Assembly (NCBI GenBank): GCA_029204225.1
Contig: MU831929.1
Coordinates: 32,505-96,504, forward strand
From: Diphasiastrum complanatum
Lineage: Eukaryota; Streptophyta; Lycopodiopsida; Lycopodiales; Lycopodiaceae
Length of the DNA stretch: 64,000 nucleotides
Direction of reading: 5' to 3'
Shown piece by piece: positions 1-10,824 of the stretch (position 1 is its first letter; every line of letters begins with the position of its first letter). The position numbers and the translations under genes are program-made. The notes beneath the pieces are model-generated. The model was not told the origin of the DNA, did no database searches, and saw nothing but the letters and a program-made list of their open reading frames with translations.

Positions 1-111
1 AGCGGCTTGTCTCATAGCAAATACAGACACCTAAGTAAGTGTAGGATGATACAACTACATGAATGTCCTGGATGCATTAAAGACCATAATAGTTATGGAC
101 TTGGCTCATTA

Positions 112-179
112 CATTCTCTTCCTGCTTTCTAGCTTAAGTCCTGCTTTCTAGCATAGCTAGTGAATCTTAGCTTGTAACT
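112..179 (+). repeat. End of the 5' LTR of the gypsy element
   Basis: This stretch contains two near copies of a CTTTCTAGC-type word and ends in CTTGTAACT. It matches 8665-8734 with only a few differences and stands directly before the primer binding site, which defines it as the LTR end. Sequence further left (1-111) does not match the equivalent part of the 3' copy, so the LTR body is diverged or rearranged. Confidence 0.8.
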
Positions 180-191
180 TGGTATCAGAGC
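180..191 (+). promoter_or_regulatory. Primer binding site, initiator tRNA-Met
   Basis: TGGTATCAGAGC is complementary to the 3' end of plant initiator tRNA-Met, the usual primer for minus-strand synthesis in plant LTR retrotransposons. It lies one base after the LTR end, as expected. Confidence 0.9.
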
Positions 192-193
192 AC

Positions 194-1270
194 TTTCCTG
201 CAGATTGGTGGAGGCTGTCCAACGCCCTACCACCCATCACTTTCATCGATTTTCTCCGTCAACTTTCCTGTAGATTGGTGGAGGCTGTCCAGCGCCCTAC
301 CACCCATCACTTTCATCGATTTTCTCCGTCATTTTTTTTGCAGATTGGTGGTGGCTGTCCAACGGCCTACTGCCCATCACTTTCGATGATTTCTTCATCA
401 TCTTTTGCAGTTTTGGTGGAGGCTGTCTAGCGCCCTGCTAACCCATCACTTTGGTCGATTTTTTTGGCAGATTTTCGTTGTTTTTGCAGATTTGGTAGCT
501 GCTGTCTAGCGCCCTACTACCTCATCATTTTCGACACTTTTCGTCACCGATTTGCTATCCATTTTTTATATTGATTGGAGGCTGTCCAGCGCCCTACATT
601 ACATCACCATTATTTTCCGCTCTTTTTTTTCAGATTCGGTAGCTGCTGCCCAGCGCCCTACTACTGTCTCATTTTCAGTGGTTCTCTTCACTGACTTGTT
701 GTCCGTCTCGGCTATTGATTGGAAGCTGTTCGGCGCCTTACTGCAGCACCTTTTTCAACCTATTCTTCAGCATATTGTGGATCTTGGTAGTTGCTGCCCA
801 CCAGTGCCCTATTATCTTCAACTTTTACCTCTCTTTGTTGGCACTACCGAGTGGACGACGGCGGATCAGCACCCACCTAGGTATTGCTTGCGCCGTTTTT
901 GCACCTACTTGCTGTCTTTTTTGCTCACATACTGCTTTTTTCCAGCCCCCTATTCCTGTTCATATTTGCTGCCTCACACCCTCCTCTTTCCATTTTTTCC
1001 ATTTTGTTAGAACCCTTCTACTTCTTGGCCTTGCACATCTGTTGTCCATTAATCTACTTTCTCAGCCCCTTTTTTTTCTGATTATTATCCATCTTGATTG
1101 ACTGTTTATGTGCCATTTTTGGTGATTTCGGAAGTTAGACTAAGTTGGGGTGATGGCAAACGTCCTCTCCCTCAGGTTTTTGTCTCTTCCTTAGTCCCTA
1201 TGGCGACGTCTTCATCAGAAGACCTCCGCAGAGCTCTTTAGATGATCGTTTTACACATATTGATTCCCGC
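194..1270 (+). repeat. Gypsy leader with about nine degenerate tandem repeats
   Basis: From 194 to about 820 a unit is repeated with starts near 201, 271, 341, 408, 487, 571, 631, 711 and 780. Its core reads CAGATTGGTGGAGGCTGTCC, then AGCGCCCTAC, a CATCAC word and a T-rich tail. The first two units are almost identical; later ones drift and lose the CATCAC part. From 820 to 1270 the leader is pyrimidine-rich without clear repeats. The small open frames here are by-products of the T-rich composition. The repeats could be packaging or regulatory elements of the 5' UTR, but no function is shown. Confidence 0.75.
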
Positions 1271-2300
1271 ATGGATCATCTTGAGAGTCGTATTGATCGT
1301 GTTCTTTCTAGCCTTGAGACTATCCTACCACGAGGGGATACCACCCCCCCAGACATTCTTCATCGTCCTGGTAAAGCACCTTTATTTCCTATTTTGAGTA
1401 CGCCTGCTCCTGTTCCATCTCCATCTTCAGGAGGTGCTTTTGGTAGTACGTTTGGTCTCCCTTCATATAGTGCTAGTCCTTATGGGTCTCCTCTCGGGTC
1501 TTCTGTACCACCACCTGGATTTCCCTCCGCACTACCAAGATTTCCTTCTACTTTTTCAGGTACTCCTGAGCCTCATTTTGCTCGTGATTTTCGTGATCGC
1601 ATCCAACTTACTACTTATTCTGGTTCATCTGATGGGAATATCTTGGAAAATTGGTTCTTTAAGTTAGAGACCTATTTTCTTATGTATCCCAAGACTGAAA
1701 CCCAGAAAGTGCAGTTGGCTGTGTTACATTTAGATGGTCGAGCTCAGACTTGGTGAGGGATTACATATATGGCCTACTTTTCGTCATGATCTTCGTATGG
1801 CTATGATTGACCCACAGTGGTTGGTTCGCCAACGTGATCTGTTTTGTAGCCTTCGCCATACTAGTAATTTGACTGCTTATATTGATCAGTTTACTAAGCT
1901 TTCCTACCTTTTTACTGATCTTCATCCTATAGAGCTTATTTCACGTTTTATTGCTGGTCTTAGAGGCTCCTTACGATATGATGTTTCCTCTTTTCGGCCT
2001 CCTACTCTCTCAGATGCTATCTCCTTGGCTACTACCCTGCAGCATAAGTATCCTGAATTGTCCACTTCTTCTCGTTTTTCTCGCCCTCTTTCCACTGCTT
2101 CTCCTACTTTGGCTTCTTCTACTACCGTTCCTCCTCGCCCTTCTACACCTCGCCCTGCCTTTGTTTGCCGTTATTCAGCCGCAGAGTTCGCTGAGATTCA
2201 GCAGAAGCGCCTCTGTTATCGCTGTAAGAGTCCAAATCATCTAGGCCGTGATTGCCGACAGTCTCCTGGTCCTCCTACCGCTGTTTTTTACCATGAGGCT
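1271..2300 (+). pseudogene. Gypsy gag with CCHC zinc knuckle, frameshifted
   Basis: The frame opens at 1271 (MDHLESRID) with a proline/serine-rich N-terminal part. It enters a retrotransposon gag domain (...ILENWFFKLETYF..., ...VQLAVLHLDGRAQTW) and stops at 1756. The same domain continues in another frame from about 1755 (GLHIWPTFRHDL, then LTAYIDQFTKL and LISRFIAGLRG), so about one base has been lost near 1755. A CX2CX4HX4C zinc knuckle (CYRCKSPNHLGRDC) lies at about 2215-2256. Gag forms the particle and packages element RNA. The frameshift makes this copy non-functional. Family assignment rests on the domain and the gypsy protease and pol that follow. Confidence 0.85.
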
Positions 2301-2439
2301 CTTACTCCTGATGATTCTGATGTTTATATCCAGATTCTTGATACTCCCGACCCACATTCTGTTGATGAGCCGGCTGACCCGCTTCCTGATGATCCTGCTT
2401 CTGCCGCTTGCCATGCGCAGCTTGCTTATGCTACTTGGG

Positions 2440-2756
2440 CTGGGCGTCTTGGTCCTCGTTCTATTCGGTTACGTGTTCGCATTTTGGGGCGAGAGTCTAT
2501 TGCTTTGGTGGATACTGGCAGTACACACTCATTTATTAGCAATTACATTTCCACCAGGATTCGTCTACATAGTCTCTCAGTGTCAAGGTTGCTAGCTCAC
2601 ATACTTTTATCAGCTCTCAGACGTTTCAGGGCTTGGACTATAGCATTGGTGACTTCTCTGGACAGGCAGATTTCTATATTATTCCTCTGGAGTGCTACAT
2701 TATTCTTGGTGCAGATTGGTTTTCATCACTTGTTGGTACTGTTGCTGTGGATCTTT
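2440..2756 (+). pseudogene. Gypsy aspartic protease remnant
   Basis: The catalytic motif VDTGSTHSF is read at about 2505-2530 in the same frame as the second half of gag. The rest of the protease, ending in ILGADWF and a hydrophobic stretch, is read in a different frame from about 2633, so there is another frameshift between about 2580 and 2630. The enzyme would cut the Gag-Pol polyprotein. It runs directly into a late reverse-transcriptase motif, which shows a large deletion at the junction. Confidence 0.8.
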
Positions 2757-3445
2757 GTGACATTCTTGTTTTTAGTACTTCTTTGTCTGATCATGTAAAA
2801 CATCTATCATCTGTGTTTGAATTACTTATTAAGCATCAACTGTTCGCCAAATTGTCCAAATGTTCTTTTGCCGTGGCTGAAATCGAATTTTTGGGTTTTC
2901 CTATTTGTGGTGGACGTATTCGTCTTGATCCTTGAAAAGTTTAGGCTATTGAGAATTGGCCTGTCCCAACCGATGTTCATTCGGTTCGTATGTTTTTAGG
3001 TATGGCAACCCATCTTTGTCGTCCTGTTAAGTATTTTGCCACTGTGGCTGCTCCGTTTCAATCGTTACTAAAGAAGTCTCATACCTTTGTTTGGAATTCT
3101 GAGTGTCAAACTGCTTTTGATGCTTTACGTCATGCCATTGTTTCTGCTATTGTTATGTGTCTCCCCCAGTTTGATCAGCGTTTTATTGTTGAGACTGATG
3201 CTAGTGCTATTGGTTTCGGCGCTCTTCTACGTCAGTCCGAGTGTGTTATTGCTTATGAGTCTCGTCGTTTGCGCTCTTATGAGCAACGTTACTTTGTACA
3301 TGAAAAAGAGCTACTTGCTGTAATCCATGCTCTTAAGAAATGGTGCCATTATTTGTATCGTGTTCCCTTTGATATTATTACTGATCATTAGTCTCTCCGT
3401 TATCTTTTTTCTCATTGTGCCACTAACTTGGAAGTAACTTCAAGT
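2756..3445 (+). pseudogene. Gypsy pol remnant: RT tail and RNase H
   Basis: The frame resumes at the residues just after the YxDD box (DILVFSTSLSDHV) and continues through the RT thumb (HQLFAKLSKCSF, EIEFLGF). After two in-frame stops near 2935-2945 it enters the connection and RNase H. RNase H landmarks are ETDASAIGFGALL at about 3190, the HEKELLAVIHALK helix at about 3300 and the ITDH motif just before a stop at 3389. Fingers, palm and the catalytic YxDD of RT are absent, as is all of integrase. Gypsy sequence is lost at about 3440, where the hAT begins. Confidence 0.85.
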
Positions 3446-3842
3446 TGGCAGTGGGCACTAAGTTCTAACTTCTAAGTAGTAAGTAGTAAGTTCTAACTAG
3501 TATTAAGTAACTACTAACAAATTTGAATTTACAAATCAGACTTCAGTAAATCACAAATTACAATTTACAATTCAAGAGTCAAAAGCTTAAACTTTAAAGT
3601 TTAAAGTAAACTGTAAAAGCAATGATGCTATCATGCTGCATAAATAACAAGAGTGTCAAGCGTAGCCTCGGCCCTCAAGGCTCAAGCCTGAGGCCCCATG
3701 AGTCTGAAGTCAACTGTCATATGTAAACAGTAATATGTATAACTACTATGCTAGAGCCCTCAGCCTAGAGTATGCCACTAATAACTATCATCTATGATCT
3801 ATGCTGAGCAGTGAGTGCCCCCCCCCAATGCCCATCCAGGCT

Positions 3843-6800
3843 CTAGCCTCTAGCTGCCCGCCTCGGACGCTGTCGTCGTGGAGGCACTGGCATGTCCTCA
3901 GGCTCAATGTCATCCTCCCCATCATCAGAGTCACCCTCACCCTCTCAACATGTCAAATTACTTTTACGTTTTAACTTACAATTTACAAATTACACATTAG
4001 TAATTACAATTTACAATCTAGTAATCTACTATCTAGTATTTCAATTTTCTACAAAATTTCAAAGTACTAAAAGCCTACTAGTGTAACGCAGTGAATCGGG
4101 GAATTGGGCATCGAAATCAACCTGCAGCTGCTAAGGCCTCCCGATGGAGTAGAGCATAGACATCCTCCTCCTCTTGTGATCTTGGTGGCAAGTCCGGAAT
4201 CTTTGTCACATCGATCTCATCGGGATTAACCTACGAAAATTGAAATTAAACCAAGATTTCGATTCTCAATAGTAAGTACTGGTAAACGATCTAAAAAAAA
4301 TAGCAAATTTGAAATGTAAATGTTGAAACTTGAAACTTGAAGCCTGAAGGTTCTAACTTCTTAGTGTAGAGTCTAGACTTTACTATCTAGACAAATCATG
4401 ATTCATGGTACATACTAGACTCTATAGAATTCAGATTAATGATTTAATCATGAATCATGATTCATTACCTGTATGGGCTCCCCAGTCTCTCTCAGCTTCT
4501 TCACAAGCCGTAGGTTGGCATGCACATACACCAACCTCTCCAGCTGCGCAGTAGAAAGCCTGTTCCTCCTCTTCGTATGAATCAGAGAGAACACACTCCA
4601 ATTTCTCTCACATGCAACTGCTGCGCAATCTTGTGAGAGGACGCGGATGGCAAGTTTCTGCAACTTGGGAACATCATTCCCATACTTCATCCAACATGAA
4701 ACATGGCGCAATTGCCCTTCCCTCAGCATGGCAGCTGCACGACCGAAATCGAGGCGCTCGGTCCTGAACATTCAACATTCATCACCATTCAAATTTCAAA
4801 ATATATTAGTAAATACTAAATGCTTACAAGTTACTACTATTAAGTTTTAACTAGCAGCTAGCTTAAGCCTTAGACTTCAAAGTTCATACATAATACATAT
4901 ACATACTACATAGATGAATACATATTACATACTTGGGTCCTGAATACATATTACAATTTACTAATTACATAGTACAAACCTGAATAAATTCAAGTCATCC
5001 ATGAGTGCATCCTGATCCCTGGGATCAGGATAGATAGAGGAGACGTAGGAATGCCATCCTTGCATGAGCTCTCGATCATGGAATTGATCCTCCGTCCTCC
5101 ATAGTGGATGAAGCAAGCAAGCCACGGCATGCAGAAGTTGATGGAACCACTGCCATCTGCCTAGAAATAGGCCCCTTACTTCTTGCAGCCTGCAAACAAT
5201 CAGGACTCGGGAGTAAAGTTTGAGGCTTGAGCATTCAAGTCTCAAGATTCAAGAACTATTAAGTTTTAACTAAATTCTAATTATGAATGTCAATGAACAT
5301 TGAAGATTCAAGAATCAACTTTGAAACTTTTAACGTAGTTACTAGACTCTAGTAATATACCTGTCAGGAGCCATGGTGGTGCAACTCTGAAGCTGCTCTC
5401 CGAGCTTATCCATAAACTCATAAACAAGGCCTAAGGTGGAACCCTCTCTATCAGTAAGGCGAAGCACACTATAGATAGGCTGCATGGATATGACAATGGA
5501 GCGTGCATCATCCCAAAATGAAGTCCCCATCGCGATCCCCTCAAATCTCCTGGCCTTGGCCTCTCATGATCGGCCCCACTCTGCCCAATGGGGTGAAACC
5601 ATTGTCATCCTCAAGCTTCCATGCACTTTTATGAGCCGCTCCAAAACAATGAGCATATAGGCAAACCTAGGATGAAAATCATGAAAAAAGATTTGTAATT
5701 GGTCATAGCCTATAGGCAACAAGCAGGCTATACTATATAGCAAAATTCAAATTCTATGAGCACTGAAACTTGAAGCTAAAACAAAATTGCAATTTTCAAA
5801 TCAAAAAATTGGAAACAGGTTGTCAGGTTGGAAGTTGAAACTTGGTTACCTAGTGGGTGCAGGCCTCAAGAGATCCAAGGTGGAATAGGACCTGAAGATG
5901 CTCAAGACCCTCTGTCTCTTGGTGACAAATCTCACCAAGAATCGTGCCATGTCTACAACCTCCTTGACCCAAGGTAATCTCCCAATGTCTTCAACTAGGA
6001 GGTCAAGACAATGTGCAGCACATGGACTCCAGAAAATCCAAGGTTACTTCTCATTCACCATCTTCCCCATGGCAACACAATTGGACGCGTTGTCCGTGAC
6101 AACTTGCATTGGAATTCCAACAAATGTCAAATCATAACTCATGAACAATGAACATTCACCATTGAGCATTCCAAATGCAAATTGCAAATGTAAATGGCAA
6201 GTGCACACAGCAAATTGCAACGTTGTCGAAAGTTTCAAAGTTGAAACTTGAAAGTGGCATACCTGGACAACATTCTCTTTTCCGGCATGTGAGATGTACT
6301 CAAACAATCTCCTGCCATCCAATGCCATGCCTGGCTGCGACGTGTCAATGGATCTCAAAAACATGTGCCCATGCAAGAAGACACCAATATATTCACAAGA
6401 TGGCGCCTCCTTGCATCGGTCCAACCATCTGATATTATAGTGCATCCAAACCTCAAACATTCGACAACACTTTCACATTTCAACTAACTAAGTTGCAACT
6501 TGCAATTTGCAAATTTGGAGATTGAAAGTTCAAAGTTAGAAACTTGAAAGTACTAATTTCTAAAGTAGTAAGTGGCAAGTGCAAAGGTATTGAAGATGTA
6601 AGGTTACAGGTATACCTCGCCCATGACTTCCTAATGGGCTGTAGGTCAGCATCCACGGACTGCCGCTCAGCATGTAGCTCTCTCGTCCTCAACTGCTCCA
6701 TGGTCGGGCCCTCCCACTCAACACCGATACGAGATACTGCTCGCATCATTCCCTCCATGCAGGGGTCTGTGCCACATGAAAAGGGAGGTCACACAAGTAA

Positions 6801-7508
6801 AAGCACCTCCTAACAGCAATAGCAGCTGCATCCCTATGCGGCTGCTGGAAGGCTGCCACAAAAACATCCCTGCCTCTCACATGTCCTCGACCCCTTCCCC
6901 TAACAGTGCTACCAATAGCACTACTGCCGGCCCCACCAACTGGCACTGCAGGAGTCTCTCCAGAAGAAGAAGGTGGAATGGATGCTGCAGCGGAGCTAGT
7001 GCCGGCTACAGGTGCCGGCTGCGATGGGGAATATCGGCGCTCTGCCGCACCTGTAACAATAACATTGGTGTTACAACTTACTAGTTACGCAGCAGGCTTT
7101 AGGTAATAAATTCTAGTCAGTGAGAGAGCTCAGGGAACAGTCATAATTACTCATTAGTAAATTTTAATCAAAGTTTAAAGTTATAGAATAAACTTTTAAG
7201 TTTTAGCTTTAGATGAAATTTCAAATTTTCAATCAATGTCATTGATCAAACAAGATTCAAGAATCACCTGTGCCTGAAGTAGTAGCAGGAGAGTTGTCCC
7301 CAATCCCGGCAATCCTCAGTGACTCTGGGGCCTGAGTGCAAACGACGATCTCATATCCTCAAAGACGTAAAAGATGCGCCCTGATTCGAACGGGGCCACC
7401 TCCATAAGTGTTCCCACAATACTTGCAAGTCCACTTCTTCGTGCCTGATGTGCCATAACCTGAATTAAGGGTGACGTGATCCCATAAGGGATCCCGCTGT
7501 CTGGGCAT
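3843..7508 (-). pseudogene. hAT transposase, nine exons, inactivated
   Basis: Exons can be placed by GT-AG sites and phase at 7508-7268, 7050-6616, 6451-6263, 6103-5850, 5666-5361, 5189-4980, 4763-4469, 4230-4122 and 3943-3843, about 2.14 kb of coding sequence. Exon 1 encodes a zf-BED finger (DPLWDHV, then WTCKYCGNTY). Exons 3 and 4 carry DUF659 and RNase H-fold motifs with catalytic-type aspartates (ISDGWTDA, VTDNASN, SPCAAHCLDLL). Exon 5 has LRLTDREGST and exon 6 LHAVACLLHPLW. Exon 7 is the C-terminal dimerisation domain (ACERNWSVFSLIHTKRRNRL). Exon 9 ends in a basic tail (RRQRPRRAARG). Defects are TGA at 7359-7361, one-base losses near 6760 and 6355, TAA at 6044-6046, TGA at 5564-5566, and an exon 4 acceptor reading AA instead of AG. 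Confidence 0.9.
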
Positions 7509-7624
7509 TGCTAATAGTTATCTAAACTAAATTTAGACTTCAAATAAAAAACTAATCCTATTCCTAATTTCAAAACGGTAAACCTATGCTCTAAGTTCTA
7601 ACCTCAATCTATCCCTATCCTCTC

Positions 7625-8015
7625 TCTCTCTATCCTCTCTCTCTCTCTCAATCTCACACACACACACACGTCACGACAGTCTCAAGACACACACACCACA
7701 CAGTGCACACACACAAACACACAAACACAAACACAGTTTAACACACCACCACACACACAAACACACAAACACACCACCACACTCAAAGTTGAAAGTTCAC
7801 ACACATATCACACACACACGCACTCCCTCTACTTCACAATGCACACAAACACACAAACACTCCCTCTCTTTCACACACACACGTCACAAACACACAAACA
7901 CTCCCTCTCTTTCACACACACACACACACACAAACACTCCCTCTCTTTCACACACACATCACACACACACAAACACACAAACACTCCCTCTCTTTCACAC
8001 ACACACACACACACT
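7625..8015. repeat. CA-rich microsatellite block
   Basis: Runs of (CA)n are mixed with a repeated CAAACACTCCCTCTCTTTCACAC-like unit at about 7855-8005. It lies upstream of the hAT transposase start. Histidine/threonine-rich open frames here are low-complexity artefacts. Confidence 0.9.
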
Positions 8016-8159
8016 CAATATCTTATTAGGTTGCACTAGATGTTTTTCTTTATTACGGTTTGGAGACGTTTTTTATACGCTCCCATGGTTACCACATACA
8101 TGACATGTACTTCATTAGTCTTATATGCCTTTTGGCATGGAAAAGACATTAATAAAGCT

Positions 8160-8168
8160 TTCTTTCTT

Positions 8169-8240
<72 letters not shown>

Positions 8241-8247
8241 TCTCTCG
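8160..8247. repeat. (TC)n microsatellite
   Basis: TTTC repeats pass into about 37 uninterrupted TC dinucleotides. Reading frames of poly-Ser/Leu or Arg/Glu through it are artefacts. Confidence 0.95.
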
Positions 8248-8329
8248 GGTTTTGCTAACGTGCCAAAAAGTGAATACACCCACCTCTCGGGCCCCCGCTG
8301 TATCGCAAAAAAATTTGTGATTTTTCACC

Positions 8330-8414
8330 AGTCGTTTCGAACAACGAAATGCCGTTTCGAAACGGGGTCGTTTCGAACCCGTTTCAGCGTTCGAAACGCG
8401 TTTCGATGAAACAC
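8330..8414. repeat. Array of CGAAACGCGTTTCG-type palindromic words
   Basis: GTTTCGAAAC, CGTTTCGAAC and CGAAACGCGTTTCG words follow each other and the array ends in ACACTG. Similar arrays with other flanking bases mark the ends of MITE-like elements at 24.6, 37.0 and 39.3 kb. It may be the subterminal region of the hAT next to it. Confidence 0.6.
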
Positions 8415-8734
8415 TGAGCAGGCCTAAGGGCCCTTTTTTATTCATATACTGGTCTTGGGCCCTATTGGGTCATATTTTTTGGACTTGGTCACGTTGATTT
8501 GGAGTGGGGGTCCTCCTATTGTGAGGGCGCACTATTTTCCCTCCAAATCCTTTTTCCCTCCCTTTTTTGAATCCTCTATTTGATTCAAGGAGAGGGTATA
8601 GGTAGGGCAACATTGTATTCCTTTATTCAGTTTATGATGATTGCTTCTCTTTAGCCTCCTTAAGCATTCTCTCTTCCTGCTTTCTAGCTTAAGTCCTACT
8701 TTCTAGCATAGCTAGTGAATCTTAGCTTGTAACT
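8415..8734 (+). repeat. 3' LTR end of the gypsy element
   Basis: The last 70 bases match the 5' LTR end. The preceding 250 bases hold no frame and probably belong to the same LTR, but the 5' counterpart is out of the window or diverged. LINE sequence starts almost immediately after it. Confidence 0.7.
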
Positions 8735-8737
8735 ATA

Positions 8738-9840
8738 ATCCTGGTGTTAACCGTCAGACCCCATCTGGTACAAAAAGCATGAAGACTGTCTAACTGTCTT
8801 TGTAAGCCTTCTCTGGTTGTAGAAACTAGAGCCACATCATCCGCATAAAGAAGAATGGCAATCAAAATGTCACCAAGCTTGCAACCTGTACCACTGCACT
8901 GTTCAATGGCTCTCTCAAGCTCATCAATAGAGGTTGCATATGTGTTCCATGTCTATAAGTCATCGAGGGGGGTGGAGCACGAGGAATGAAAGCACGCCAA
9001 AGGGCACCTGCAGAAGAACTATATAGGGCGTCTACAAGGCATCTCCCTTCTTGTTCTTCGAAGACATGCTTTTCACGACGAAGTGTACGATGAAGGTTTC
9101 TACGAGCAGTACGAAGAGCAAGTGGGTCATAGAGACGTGCATGGGCAACACGGAGGTGTAACTAGTGACACTCATAATCAAACCAAGGAGGCCGAATGGG
9201 GCGAGCTGGAAGGGTGTCATTAGGTTTTCGATGGGAAGGACAATGAAGTAGCGGTATGGAGTGATGTGGTGAGAAAGTGAGCTTGTGTTTTCAATGGGCT
9301 ATCATGAGGAAAGTGGCATAGTAAGGAAATAAGGGCCTCTTGGTACGTCTTGATGTAGGTATGTGTGAAAGTATATATGGGTGCACGGGCAATGGAAGGG
9401 TGGGAAGGAGGTGCTGAGGTCGGTGTAGAACCCAGATGGAAGGATATGAAAGAGTGGTTAGAGAGAGTGGTGGGAAGCATCTGAAAGCATGAAATCAATG
9501 GGACAAGGGATGGTGACCCCATGAGGTAGTCGACAACACTATATCCTCCACTGTGGGGGTGCCATGTGTAGCTGCTCGAATCAGGCCAAATGGCTAATTC
9601 GTGGACTTCACCAAGCTGCAACAAACACTCTCCATATCCAGTGATAGGTCCTAATGGATCCGCCGAGATCCTGACAACTCCCATATCATCACAATCCATG
9701 GCCCGTATGCATAACTGATCATTAGCGTCATGGAAATCTACCTGTTGTGCAACAGTTTTGGCGTTAAAGTCGCTAGTGAGAAGAACATGTCCTTGATCAG
9801 CAAATCTGATAATATATGTAGAAAGATCAGCATATGGAGA
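8738..9840 (-). mobile_element. LINE retrotransposon fragment (endonuclease and RT)
   Basis: On the minus strand the first part (9840 down to about 9220) is the C-terminal half of an apurinic-type endonuclease domain. It has SDFNAKT, SYTWHPHSGGYSVVDYL and LSNHSFISFHL, the last being a degraded SDH motif. It continues as a linker region (PWFDYECHQ near 9185) to about 8955. It then jumps to the RT region with LLYADDVALVS near 8850, whose YADD is the catalytic box, and FCTRWGLTVNT next to the gypsy LTR. About one RT half is missing between these. The first 100 or so codons of the endonuclease are also absent, cut where a gypsy RNase H fragment begins at about 9841. Confidence 0.8.
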
Positions 9841-10065
9841 ACCCTTGCCATGATCTTTAGCATCAAGAAATTTCGGCATTACCTTTTGGCCAACCCTTTC
9901 GCCTTTTATGTTGATCATCAACCCTTGTTGTATTTGGTTAATCGACCTTGTACGACGGGCCATATTACATGATGGCTATTACAACTTCAAGAGTTTGAAT
10001 TTCGATTAGTGGTTAGGATTGGAAAGCAACACTATTTGGCTGACCAACTTTCCCGATTGACGACT
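9841..10065 (+). pseudogene. Gypsy RNase H C-terminal fragment
   Basis: The plus strand reads LAMIFSIKKFRHYLL, FYVDHQPLLYLVNRPC and, after a stop at about 9972, LQLQEFEF and KQHYLADQLSRL. This is the end of a gypsy RNase H domain. No other part of that element is adjacent: LINE sequence on the opposite strand lies on both sides. It is a relic of a further retroelement. Confidence 0.8.
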
Positions 10066-10149
10066 CGCCAAGGAGGAGTTGATGATGAACTTCCTGATGC
10101 TCACATCTTTTATGCTGACGTAGTTTTTGAGTGGGCTACTGACATAGTG

Positions 10150-10795
10150 GAGTATCTTGTTATATATATGTGATGAGCTGGAGTATGGCATCAAGGTGAA
10201 TGGGCGGGACTGCAAACTCTGCAAGGATGATCTGGTGCGGAACCGAGGGCTTAGCCCGTATCATACGTGAAAGCATAGTGATATGTACATCTCCTGATAT
10301 CTGATCCCATGTCTCCTCCTAGAAAAGAACTATGTGATGCTGAGCTGCCGAGTCTCATGTGTATGCAAGCGGCTCTTGTATATCTCTTTTTGAGTTGACG
10401 AAAAAGGTCCAAGCACTCTCTCATACAATGGCATCATTGCTACCATGGTGATCTGTAGGAACTCCAGTCTTGAAGCTCCTGTATATTACTTGGAATTGAG
10501 TCAAAGACCTTCCCGAAGTCTACAAAGCAATAGAATACCCTCGTCAATGATATCTCAAGTTCAAGATACGATTGAATGTAGAGTATTCTTGTCAAAAGCC
10601 TTCCTGTCCAGTGCACACATATTTTGTAGCCCAGTCAACTACCATAATGGGATGCATAATATTTGTGCACCACACCAAGATGATGGGAAATCATGGAATA
10701 TTTGGAAGTTGGAGAGTTTAACAAGGATGGGTGAGCCTATCTCACATTTGCATGTTTAAGAAGCTTAACCTCAAGGTCATCAACATCTTGAGCAT
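10150..10795 (-). mobile_element. LINE reverse transcriptase remnant, second copy
   Basis: Read on the minus strand, 10600-10480 contains the RT region before motif A (EYSTFNRILNLR) and motif A itself (CFVDFGKVFDSIP), with frameshifts between them. The segment from 10265 to 10160 reads SVPHQIILAEFAVPPIHLD, which resembles the conserved tail downstream of RT in plant LINEs. The sequence between is degraded or deleted. Different gaps from the LINE at 8.7-9.8 kb suggest a separate copy, although one disrupted element is possible. Confidence 0.6.
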
Positions 10796-10824
10796 TAAAA
10801 AGGTTCCATGGATGGGTGAGAGTC

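Larger units (their letters stand above)
3452..8414 (-). mobile_element. hAT-superfamily DNA transposon (zf-BED/DUF659 type)
   Basis: A decayed hAT transposase gene occupies 3843-7508 on the minus strand, inside the gypsy element. The outer limits are estimates. A CAGTG word at 3449-3453 marks a possible left end and a CACTG at about 8410-8414 a possible right end, but only these five bases match and I could not find an 8-bp target duplication. Short TAAGT/AGTAGT words cluster just inside the left end (3465-3520), as expected of hAT subterminal repeats. The right part is filled with CA and TC microsatellites, then an array of GTTTCGAAAC-like words. Confidence 0.65.
1..8734 (+). mobile_element. 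Ty3/gypsy LTR retrotransposon, truncated, carrying a nested hAT
   Basis: The element runs from before the window start to about 8734. About 68 bases at 112-179 recur at 8665-8734 as the ends of the two LTRs, and the 5' copy is followed at once by an initiator-Met primer binding site. In order it then holds a long repetitive leader, gag with a zinc knuckle, an aspartic protease, a short piece of reverse transcriptase and an RNase H. At about 3440 the gypsy sequence stops and hAT sequence begins. No integrase is seen before the 3' LTR. Gag-PR-RT-RH order and the motifs identify gypsy. Frameshifts and missing domains show it is dead. The left boundary is outside the window. Confidence 0.85.

Noticed and set aside
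179-1101. Several open frames in the gypsy leader
   Set aside because: They follow the T-rich tandem repeats, overlap each other and match no protein family.
7789-8409. Open frames rich in His/Thr or Ser/Leu
   Set aside because: They read through CA and TC microsatellites and have no domain.
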